A stretch of 24,204 bases of DNA from a virus: the IMG/VR virus record IMGVR_UViG_3300031851_000181, positions 1-24,204 of that record, one strand, 5' to 3'. How positions within the stretch are numbered: the first letter of the stretch is position 1; the number at the start of each line of letters is the position of its first letter. The notes beneath the pieces are model-generated. The model did not search any database and was not told the DNA's origin. It saw nothing but the letters and a program-made list of their open reading frames with translations. Shown one piece after another: positions 1 through 5,856 of this stretch. The position numbers and the translations under genes are program-made.

Positions 1-792
1 AGACTATACACATTTCGACCAAACACTATTACTTATGGCATCCCTACTGACCACGATATTGGTAAACAAGTTGGGAGATCTAAGATTGGAGTAGTGTTCC
101 ATACGCACTACACTGGCGATTCTCTTGCTGAGATGCAGGCAAGAGCTGGTGCTCCTATTAATACATTCAATAAAATTACTGAATGTGCTGTGATTCCTAA
201 TGATACACCTATGGATAGGGTTGGGTTTTCTAAATCAGAGATGCAAAAATTCAACAACTACATCACTAAGATTGAACGCATGTGTGGTATCTGTGGTGAT
301 TTCTTAGATGAATTAGTTGCCAAGACAGGTACTACTGGTGATGCTAAATTTCACATCGCATCTTATCTCAAGCAGTTCTTTAATAATGAGATCAAGAATG
401 CTCGTAGTATCTCCAACATCGATGAGACGATGTATGATATGTTGAACTTCTATGAAGAGAAAACAAGTAAAGAACTTGCCAAGATCAAGACAGTTGCGAA
501 CCTGACTAAGAAGAGAGAACTTGTATATGGTAGTCAGAACTACGTAGTAGATAATGTATACAAGTTCAAAGCAATGCTTACTTTGTATAAAGAACTGCAA
601 GCAGTCAAGCAAATGGTTATAGATAAACTGGACCACCTGGAAGAGTTTAGAACATACGTTCAAACTGAAAAGGGATATAAGGTTACAACTCCTGAAGGAT
701 ATGTTCTTCACAAAGATGGCAGCATGATTAAGTTTGTTAATCGCCTGGAGTTTGCATACAATAACTTCACCCTACAGAAGCAATGGCGTTAA
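1..792 (+). CDS. Conserved cyanophage protein of unknown function, 5' end outside the window
   Basis: The frame is open from base 1 without a start, so the gene begins upstream; 263 C-terminal codons are visible. A GTG at 94 lies in the same frame but is internal, because well-formed coding continues upstream of it (RLYTFRPNTITYGIPTD). The visible part has a compact first section ending in KIGVVFHTHY, then a long helical, lysine- and glutamate-rich section (about residues 70-230) with possible coiled coil. There are no membrane segments. The stop overlaps the start of the nucleotidylyltransferase by 10 nt, so the two are probably translationally coupled. I recall similar proteins in T4-like cyanophages without a proven role. 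I cannot assign a function. Confidence 0.85.
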   Translation, partial: RLYTFRPNTITYGIPTDHDIGKQVGRSKIGVVFHTHYTGDSLAEMQARAGAPINTFNKITECAVIPNDTPMDRVGFSKSEMQKFNNYITKIERMCGICGDFLDELVAKTGTTGDAKFHIASYLKQFFNNEIKNARSISNIDETMYDMLNFYEEKTSKELAKIKTVANLTKKRELVYGSQNYVVDNVYKFKAMLTLYKELQAVKQMVIDKLDHLEEFRTYVQTEKGYKVTTPEGYVLHKDGSMIKFVNRLEFAYNNFTLQKQWR

Positions 793-1346
793 ATTGTAAT
801 ACTTGCTACTTTACATTTGGTAGGTTTCAACCACCTACCACAGGACACAAAGATAACTTTGATGGGGTGAGACGTATCGCAGGTAGTCATGACTATCGGA
901 TCTATATCTCTCAGACGTTTGATACTAAAGGTAAGAACCCCTTACCACCTGATCGTAAATTGTATTACATGAACTTGATGTTTCCAGAACATCGTGGTAA
1001 GATAATGTCAGGACCCAAAGATCCTGTTGCTATTATGCAAGACTTAATGTTGGGGGGATATAATGAAGTTGTATTTTTAGTTGGATCTGATCGTGTTAGT
1101 GCGATGCAGTTCTTACACAAATACAATGGCAAAGACTTCTCGTTCAGAAAGATCGAGATACAATCTTCTGGTAGCAGAGATGCTGATGGAGATACCTTTG
1201 CTATTTCTGGAACGAAGATGAGACGTGCGGCATTTGCTAACGACTTTAAAACATTTCGTTCTGGTATTCCCAAAGCATTGAATGACAAACAGTGCCAGAA
1301 AATGATGGAAGAGATACAAGAAAATCTACCTGCGAATTTTAAATGA
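783..1346 (+). CDS. HIGH-superfamily nucleotidylyltransferase (cytidylyltransferase / NMN adenylyltransferase-like)
   Basis: The 187-residue product has both hallmarks of the nucleotidylyltransferase alpha/beta phosphodiesterase superfamily. The N-terminal GRFQPPTTGH (residues 13-22) corresponds to the GxFxPxHxGH nucleotide-binding loop, with His22 as the second key histidine; the first is replaced by Thr. The C-terminal ISGTKMR (141-147) matches the ISxTxxR motif that contacts the triphosphate. Between them, VVFLVGSDR is the usual core strand. Such enzymes transfer a nucleotide to a phosphorylated acceptor such as NMN or a phospho-alcohol; the substrate cannot be read here. A role in NAD salvage is plausible because T4-like phages manipulate NAD pools, but that is inference. 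The start lies inside the end of the preceding gene and the stop overlaps the next ATG by 4 nt. Confidence 0.85.
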   Translation: MALNCNTCYFTFGRFQPPTTGHKDNFDGVRRIAGSHDYRIYISQTFDTKGKNPLPPDRKLYYMNLMFPEHRGKIMSGPKDPVAIMQDLMLGGYNEVVFLVGSDRVSAMQFLHKYNGKDFSFRKIEIQSSGSRDADGDTFAISGTKMRRAAFANDFKTFRSGIPKALNDKQCQKMMEEIQENLPANFK

Positions 1347-1600
1347 AAGATTTCAAGAAACTACGAGAAGAAGCACTACGGCAACAACAGAGACAGGAAG
1401 AAATATTTAAAGAAGGTGATGCTGTTATGTCATCACGTACAGGAGAGAAGGGACATCTTCATAGAGTAGGCGGAAACTATGCTATCGTAATTTCTGAAGA
1501 AGGTAATATGTTTAGAGAATGGATTAGGAATATTAGATCTATAAATAATACGAGAAGAACCTCCTTGTTAAACGATGAAGTATCAGAAGACAGTCAATAG
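1343..1600 (+). CDS. Small charged protein with a capsid-targeting-like N-terminus
   Basis: 85 residues; the start overlaps the previous stop (ATGA). The N-terminus MKDFKKLREEA resembles the T4 internal-protein capsid-targeting sequence (MKTYQEFIAE) and recurs in the gene at 2126. After a glutamine- and glutamate-rich helix (residues 8-25), residues 26-65 (EGDAVMSSRTGEKGHLHRVG, then a beta-rich stretch with YAIVISEEGNMFREWIRNI) look like a small SH3/KOW-type beta barrel. Function is unknown. The context of small charged proteins just before late promoters suggests a virion or prohead component. The last 26 nt overlap the next gene. Confidence 0.75.
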   Translation: MKDFKKLREEALRQQQRQEEIFKEGDAVMSSRTGEKGHLHRVGGNYAIVISEEGNMFREWIRNIRSINNTRRTSLLNDEVSEDSQ

Positions 1601-2129
1601 CGTTAACAATAATGACGAGTTTTCGTCTGAGTTGATGGAAGCATATGGTAAATGGATGGGTGGAGACACCTTCCAGAATACTACCATTAGCGAAGCAGCA
1701 TTTGATGGTATGCCACAGCAGTCCAATGGTGCTGAAATTGAAGACACTACGGTAAAAGCAAAGAAAGCAAAGAAAACGGTCAAGAAAGAAGAAGTAGAAG
1801 TTCTTGAGCGCGAAGAGTATGAGATCGATGGCGAGATTTATGTCATCGAGAAAGTAAAGATGGATGGCGTTGATGACAACGGCAACACCTCATGCTGGAA
1901 AGGATATAAGAAGCAAGGCACCAAGAAGAAAGGTGGTAAAGAAGTTAACAACTGTGTAAAAGCAGGTGTTGAATATGAAGGTGATGAACTCACTGAAAAG
2001 AAACTTGACCCCGTAGGTAAGGCAGATGCTGACATCGACAATGATGGCGATGTAGATAAGTCTGACAAGTATCTCCACATGCGTCGTAAGAAGGTCTCCA
2101 AGATCATTGGTATGTCAAAGAAAAAATGA
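1575..2129 (+). CDS. Probable virion/prohead protein with a dockerin-like calcium loop
   Basis: 184 residues, strongly charged, with Lys- and Glu-rich low complexity (residues 60-80: KAKKAKKTVKKEEVEV). The middle has CWKGYKKQGTKKKGGKEV followed by NNCV, a Cys-bracketed basic motif I recall from many marine T4-like phage structural proteins. The C-terminal part contains DIDNDGDVDKSD (about residues 153-164). This is a 12-residue loop of dockerin/EF-hand type, with Asp at positions 1, 3, 5, 9 and 12 and Gly at 6, followed by a basic helix (KYLHMRRKKVSKII). Calcium binding is inferred from the motif. The start at 1575 gives a 26-nt overlap with the previous gene and no strong ribosome binding site; an in-frame ATG at 1635 is an alternative. 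The stop overlaps the next ATG. Confidence 0.8.
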   Translation: MKYQKTVNSVNNNDEFSSELMEAYGKWMGGDTFQNTTISEAAFDGMPQQSNGAEIEDTTVKAKKAKKTVKKEEVEVLEREEYEIDGEIYVIEKVKMDGVDDNGNTSCWKGYKKQGTKKKGGKEVNNCVKAGVEYEGDELTEKKLDPVGKADADIDNDGDVDKSDKYLHMRRKKVSKIIGMSKKK

Positions 2130-2485
2130 AAACATTTAGACAACTTCGTGAAGATTGTGGCAGTAGTTGCCCCAAAGACTGCAAGAAGAGTTGCTGCAAT
2201 AAAAAAACCAAGAAAAAAGAAAAGAGCACTGTAGAAGTCATGCCTACTGTTAATGACGGACAGAAGGGCATGGTTACTAAACCTACTAATGAGTCAAAGA
2301 ACTATCAGGGTCCTTTGTATGCTCCATGGTCTGCTGTTGTTAAAGGCAGAGGTTTTGATCCGCTAGAAGAATCTTTTGAAACTGGTGTAGCAAAAGCAAG
2401 ACGCGACTACCGTTCTGGAACACTTTTAAATTTTAAACAGTTCATGTCAAAATTGACATCTATTTTAGACGAGTGGGAGAAATAA
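2126..2485 (+). CDS. Small Cys-rich basic protein with a capsid-targeting-like N-terminus
   Basis: 119 residues. It begins MKTFRQLRED, close in pattern to the T4 capsid-targeting peptide MKTYQEFIAE, and offers an LRE site of the kind cut by the gp21 prohead protease. Directly after it, five cysteines fall within 14 residues (C11, C15, C19, C23, C24) with mostly four-residue spacing, then a very basic tract (KKTKKKEK). The C-terminal half (about 55-119) has YQGPLYAPWSAVVKGRGFDP and a second FKQF element (LLNFKQFMSKL). The start overlaps the preceding stop (ATGA) and a late promoter sits at the stop. No family assigned; an internal head protein is a reasonable guess. Confidence 0.75.
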   Translation: MKTFRQLREDCGSSCPKDCKKSCCNKKTKKKEKSTVEVMPTVNDGQKGMVTKPTNESKNYQGPLYAPWSAVVKGRGFDPLEESFETGVAKARRDYRSGTLLNFKQFMSKLTSILDEWEK

Positions 2486-2488
2486 ATA
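2481..2488 (+). promoter_or_regulatory. T4-type late promoter element (AATAAATA)
   Basis: AATAAATA overlaps the stop of the 2126-2485 gene and lies 24 nt before the next ATG. T4-like phages use a single TATAAATA element at about -10, read by the gp55 sigma-like factor. This copy differs at the first base. Confidence 0.5.
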
Positions 2489-2510
2489 GTTCATGCTCTA
2501 TGACATGAAC
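2489..2510 (+). other. 7-bp hairpin immediately before a start codon
   Basis: GTTCATG (2489-2495) pairs perfectly with CATGAAC (2504-2510) across an 8-nt loop. The hairpin starts one base after the late-promoter element and ends 2 nt before the ATG at 2513. It would form the very 5' end of the transcript and cover the ribosome site, so it may affect message stability or initiation. Confidence 0.45.
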
Positions 2511-2512
2511 CA

Positions 2513-2716
2513 ATGTTATCCTTTCTACTTCCACTAGCATCCAAAATTATTTCTGATGCTGTTAATAAAATTCCAGAAAATGAAGAACTGGGCGAGAAAC
2601 TTGTTGAGATCTGTCTTGCTATTCTTGCTAAAGCAGTTAAGTTAACTAAGACTGACATGGACGATCAACTTCTAGAAGTTGTATCGAAAGCGATTGCTGC
2701 TCGCAAAGATTCTTGA
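2513..2716 (+). CDS. Small helical protein of unknown function
   Basis: 67 residues. The N-terminus is hydrophobic (MLSFLLPLASKII) and the rest forms amphipathic helices (EELGEKLVEICLAILAKAV, then DDQLLEVVSKAIAA). There is no convincing full-length transmembrane segment and no known motif. It sits between two late-promoter elements, so it is probably a late gene, perhaps a monocistronic one. I recall similar small proteins in cyanophages but no assigned role. The start is the only in-frame ATG near the promoter; no clear Shine-Dalgarno is present, and the upstream hairpin occupies that position. Confidence 0.75.
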   Translation: MLSFLLPLASKIISDAVNKIPENEELGEKLVEICLAILAKAVKLTKTDMDDQLLEVVSKAIAARKDS

Positions 2717-2719
2717 GAA

Positions 2720-2727
2720 TATAAATA
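2720..2727 (+). promoter_or_regulatory. T4-type late promoter, perfect TATAAATA
   Basis: An exact TATAAATA lies 4 nt after the previous stop and 29 nt before the ATG at 2757, the expected placement for a gp55-dependent late promoter of a virion gene. Confidence 0.7.
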
Positions 2728-2756
2728 ACCATTAGGAAAATAAACGCTGAATAAAC

Positions 2757-3368
2757 ATGTCTCTATACGGAAGAACTGACAGCAATGCAAATAAAACCAA
2801 AGCTGGTGTAGGCATTGCAGCGTCAAGTCAAGCAAAAACTACAGTCTTCGTTGACGAGACTGAAGCACAACTAAACGAAACCAAGTCCCGTGGTATCACT
2901 GGTCCTGGTTGGTGGTCTTATTTCACCTATACTGATTCTTCTGGCGCAACCCGTCATAAGGCAGAGCAACTTATTTTTGTTGCTAATCCTGATGGCACAG
3001 AAACTCAGGCAGATGACACTATCGCAGCAGACGTAGCATCGGCAGTTACCATTACGGTTCAACCTGCTAACTCTACATCTTCCTCTGGTGCTGGTACTTA
3101 CACCCTCACCACTACAACAACAGGAACACCTGGAGCACTTGCATATCAGTGGCAGCGTCAGACTGCAGGCGGTAAGCGTTGGACTAACATCACTGCTTCT
3201 CTTGACACTGGCATTACCTATGCAGACTTCACGACAGCAACTCTTGCTTATAGTGCTCTCGCTGCTGATACTCTGGATGGTAACAAGTTTAGAGTCAAGA
3301 TCACCTCTGCGGGTGGTACTGAAGAAGTAATGTCTGATGGTGCAGCAACACTAACCTTCGGAAGTTGA
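2757..3368 (+). CDS. Virion structural protein with a C-terminal Ig-like domain
   Basis: 203 residues, preceded by a perfect late promoter. The N-terminal part (MSLYGRTDSNANKTKAGVG) and the middle (GPGWWSYFTYTDSSGATRHK) resemble a small structural protein seen repeatedly in T4-like cyanophages. Residues about 95-203 form a Ser/Thr-rich beta domain with Ig-like character: VTITVQPANST, the tryptophan core YQWQRQ, a KFRVKITSAGG strand and a final ATLTFGS strand. Ig-like domains on phage capsids or tails usually decorate the surface and bind glycans or neighbouring subunits. There is no membrane segment or signal peptide. The exact place in the virion is not readable. Confidence 0.8.
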   Translation: MSLYGRTDSNANKTKAGVGIAASSQAKTTVFVDETEAQLNETKSRGITGPGWWSYFTYTDSSGATRHKAEQLIFVANPDGTETQADDTIAADVASAVTITVQPANSTSSSGAGTYTLTTTTTGTPGALAYQWQRQTAGGKRWTNITASLDTGITYADFTTATLAYSALAADTLDGNKFRVKITSAGGTEEVMSDGAATLTFGS

Positions 3369-3371
3369 TGA

Positions 3372-3725
3372 ATGAACTTCAATGAATTGACGCCAGACAA
3401 CTGGCTCTTCTTTGCTATTCAAAATTATAACAACCCGTCGTCAGTAACTTATAGTGATTTTGAAGAAGACTTAAAGAGATTTAAGTATATCAAACGATTA
3501 CTAAAACGATATGAGACGACGGGTGAGTTAAAAACACATCTTATTTTAAATCATGTGATTGTATTATATAATGTGTTTGGTGACGCAGCAACTCCGTTGT
3601 TGTTTTACAAGACAGAAGCAACATATTGGAAACAGATTACTGCTTTCATGTTGTTTCTAAATAGATTACCACTTAACTTTACTGATGCTGACGAAGAATG
3701 TCTAAAAAGTCTGAATCTAATTTAA
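3372..3725 (+). CDS. Conserved small cyanophage protein of unknown function
   Basis: 117 residues, mostly helical and rich in aromatics, beginning MNFNELTPDNWLFFAIQNYN. Features include a basic helix (DLKRFKYIKRLLKRYET) and a hydrophobic section (HVIVLYNVFGDAATPLLFYK) that is not clearly transmembrane. The ATG at 3372 is chosen because an overlapping ATG at 3368 opens a frame of only a few codons. It starts 3 nt after the structural gene and overlaps the next gene by 28 nt, so it is part of the same late cluster. Function unknown, though the fold looks compact and globular. Confidence 0.8.
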   Translation: MNFNELTPDNWLFFAIQNYNNPSSVTYSDFEEDLKRFKYIKRLLKRYETTGELKTHLILNHVIVLYNVFGDAATPLLFYKTEATYWKQITAFMLFLNRLPLNFTDADEECLKSLNLI

Positions 3726-4408
3726 ATGAAATGATGGCAGGAGACGGTTCTGGTCTTCAATTGCCACCTGCTTTTGTTATGGTGAATCCTAGACAGCACC
3801 GTAAGTATAAAAAGAACAACCAAGACAAAGTTGATGGGCGCACATCCGGCGCTCGTACCCTCTTCGATCGTATACAAAAAAGAAAAATGAAAGAACAACT
3901 AGAAACACAAATTGACGAAGCAATTGTGTCCGATACAGAGAGGGCACAGAAAGTTATCCAACAGGGTAAGAAATTGAATCGCCAGAAAGAAATGCAGAAA
4001 AAGCGTAAAGAGGCGAAAGAAAAAATGATGAATAAGTCTGGTGAGATGGATACTCTCATGAAGGCACGTATGTCTGACTTTAAAAAGAAGGCAAAGGATC
4101 AAGAAAAAAAGGTCCAACAAAAAAATTCTTATGAACCCACAGGTGAAATTATGACTGAAAATCAAGATGTAGTTCAAGTTGCATTAGACGTTGCGACATC
4201 AGAACTCAATCCACAAGGTGAAGGATCGTTTGCCAAGGTACAATTTGGCGATGGATCTACACAGAACCTTGATAACTTCTCAGCAAAACGTATTGCTGCT
4301 TGCTATGCTCAACTAGATGATAGTCATAAGCAACAGTTCCAGTATCTGCTGAACAAAGATGCTTCTTCATATCAAACTGCACTTAATTTTGCAGTAAGGA
4401 ATGTATAA
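3698..4408 (+). CDS. Basic coiled-coil protein of unknown function
   Basis: 236 residues. The N-terminal 50 residues are polar with a short conserved-looking piece (LQLPPAFVMVNPRQHRKYK). Residues about 60-145 are an unbroken Lys/Glu/Gln-rich helix with many charged pairs, almost certainly coiled coil or extended helix. The last 85 residues are a separate acidic globular domain (VVQVALDVATSELNPQGEGS and onward, ending in a helical YLLNKDASSYQTALNFAVRNV). The composition recalls scaffold or core proteins, but no motif ties it to one. It overlaps the preceding gene by 28 nt, and its stop codon is embedded in a perfect late promoter. Confidence 0.8.
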   Translation: MSKKSESNLNEMMAGDGSGLQLPPAFVMVNPRQHRKYKKNNQDKVDGRTSGARTLFDRIQKRKMKEQLETQIDEAIVSDTERAQKVIQQGKKLNRQKEMQKKRKEAKEKMMNKSGEMDTLMKARMSDFKKKAKDQEKKVQQKNSYEPTGEIMTENQDVVQVALDVATSELNPQGEGSFAKVQFGDGSTQNLDNFSAKRIAACYAQLDDSHKQQFQYLLNKDASSYQTALNFAVRNV

Positions 4409-4411
4409 ATA
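4404..4411 (+). promoter_or_regulatory. T4-type late promoter, perfect TATAAATA, followed by a 14-nt palindrome
   Basis: An exact TATAAATA contains the stop of the preceding gene and lies 32 nt before the ATG at 4444. The palindrome AAGTATTAATACTT (4411-4424) begins on its last base, so the first bases of the transcript could pair with themselves. Confidence 0.65.
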
Positions 4412-4443
4412 AGTATTAATACTTACACTTAAATGTAGCACAT

Positions 4444-4860
4444 ATGGCATTCGGTCTTGGTAGATTAGCAGTATTAGAATCAAAACTCGATATTTATGAA
4501 GACCTCTCCAAAGAGATGCTTGACAAGCTTGAAAGAGCAGTTGGAACAATCTCGGAGAACAGCAACAGAGTTGCTGTAATCTTGGAGCGCCACGAAAATC
4601 GTTTGGATGAATCTGAACGTGCCGATAAACTTATCATCGGTATGCTGGAAGAGATGAAGGAAAGACATGATAAGGATCATGAAGTGGTTCAGAATAGGAT
4701 CAGTAAGATCCAGAAGAAAGTGGATACCAACGCAAAGTTTGTTATCGGTGCAGGAGCAGTCCTCGCGACCCTTGTGGCAGTATTACAAGTGGTTCCACCT
4801 CTCGTAAAATTGTTGACACCCCAAGCAAACGCTGCTATTATAAGACCAGCGAATCCCTAG
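4444..4860 (+). CDS. Coiled-coil protein with a C-terminal membrane segment (holin/spanin-like architecture)
   Basis: 138 residues. Residues about 5-95 are a long amphipathic, heptad-rich helix (LESKLDIYEDLSKEMLDKLE and onward) containing SERADKLIIGMLEEMKERHD. This is followed by one strong hydrophobic segment (about 97-121: FVIGAGAVLATLVAVLQVVP) and a short tail. A soluble coiled coil before one C-terminal membrane helix is the plan of XhlA-type lysis proteins and of some membrane-anchored phage proteins. No lysis gene can be named from this alone. It sits just after a perfect late promoter, which fits a late function. No Shine-Dalgarno is visible at the start. Confidence 0.8.
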   Translation: MAFGLGRLAVLESKLDIYEDLSKEMLDKLERAVGTISENSNRVAVILERHENRLDESERADKLIIGMLEEMKERHDKDHEVVQNRISKIQKKVDTNAKFVIGAGAVLATLVAVLQVVPPLVKLLTPQANAAIIRPANP

Positions 4861-4866
4861 TAGTGA

Positions 4867-5856
4867 ATGTCATTCATTGACGTAAAGTATATACAACTAG
4901 TATCCTCTCGTTTGACTCTTTTTAGTCGCAAGAAGGCAGACCTGTATAATTTCAGGTGTCCTTACTGTGGTGACTCACAAAAGAGGAAGAATAAAACGAG
5001 GGGATATCTTTTTAAAATCAAGAATGACTTTGTGTTTAAGTGCCATAACTGTGGCATGGGTAGAACACTTTCTAATTTTTTAAAGGACCAGGATATGTTT
5101 CTCCATGATCAATATGTCATGGAGAAATTTAAAGATGGTAGGACTGGTAAGGGAACTACAGTACCCAATCCTAAGTTTGAATTCAAAGCACCAAAGTTTG
5201 CTAAGAAAGATACAAATCTTGAAAAGATTTCTTCGCTAAATATATCTCACCCGGCAAGAGAATATCTTGAGAACCGAGGAATCAAAGATCTAGATTACTT
5301 CTACTATTGTCCCAAGTTTAAAGCTTGGACAAATGAGCAAAAGAAGATGTTTGATACCCTTAGACAAGATAGTGCTCGCATTATTATTCCATTCCGAGAC
5401 AAAGAAGGTAACCTGTTTGGATACCAAGGCAGATCGCTCGCCCCTAAGGCAAAACTAAGATATATAACGATCATGCTAGACGAAGAACACCCAAAGATCT
5501 TCGGACTGGATAAAATACAAGACGACAAACCTGTATACATTGTGGAAGGACCATTTGATGCTACCTTCCTCAGTAATTCTGTTGCTATGGCAGGATCTGA
5601 TGCTGATGTTAGAACATTTGGTTGGAACAATTACATCTGGGTATTTGATAATGAACCACGCAACAAAGAAATCGTCAACCGAATCTCTAAAGTTATTAGC
5701 AAAGGGGATAAGGTAGTCATTTGGCCAAAGAAGATACAGGAAAAGGACATAAACGATATGTTCCTTGCTGGACACGACGTTCAGAACATGGTAGACTCTA
5801 ATGTCTATGCTGGATTAGAAGCAACCCTTAAATTAAACGACTGGAAGAAAGTATGA
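4867..5856 (+). CDS. 61: DNA primase (T4 gp61-like)
   Basis: 329 residues, close to the 342 of T4 gp61. An N-terminal zinc-binding module has CPYC (C31, C34) and CHNC (C59, C62). A TOPRIM catalytic domain follows, with YIVEGPFDATF (invariant Glu227) and VFDNEP (Asp261, Glu263), the metal-binding acidic residues; the second acidic motif is DxE rather than the usual DxD. The enzyme makes short RNA primers for lagging-strand synthesis with the gp41 helicase, in the cytoplasm. The start at 4867 follows the previous stop by 6 nt, and the stop overlaps nrdA by 4 nt (ATGA). So replication and nucleotide supply are genetically coupled here. Confidence 0.93.
   Translation: MSFIDVKYIQLVSSRLTLFSRKKADLYNFRCPYCGDSQKRKNKTRGYLFKIKNDFVFKCHNCGMGRTLSNFLKDQDMFLHDQYVMEKFKDGRTGKGTTVPNPKFEFKAPKFAKKDTNLEKISSLNISHPAREYLENRGIKDLDYFYYCPKFKAWTNEQKKMFDTLRQDSARIIIPFRDKEGNLFGYQGRSLAPKAKLRYITIMLDEEHPKIFGLDKIQDDKPVYIVEGPFDATFLSNSVAMAGSDADVRTFGWNNYIWVFDNEPRNKEIVNRISKVISKGDKVVIWPKKIQEKDINDMFLAGHDVQNMVDSNVYAGLEATLKLNDWKKV

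Noticed and set aside
313-711. 132-codon open frame on the minus strand
   Set aside because: It lies fully antisense to a well-formed plus-strand gene, has no ribosome site, and its composition is that of a reversed helical gene.
2453-2481. Sigma70 promoter from the TTGACA at 2453
   Set aside because: No -10-like hexamer occurs at 16-18 nt; the late element at 2481 explains the position better.
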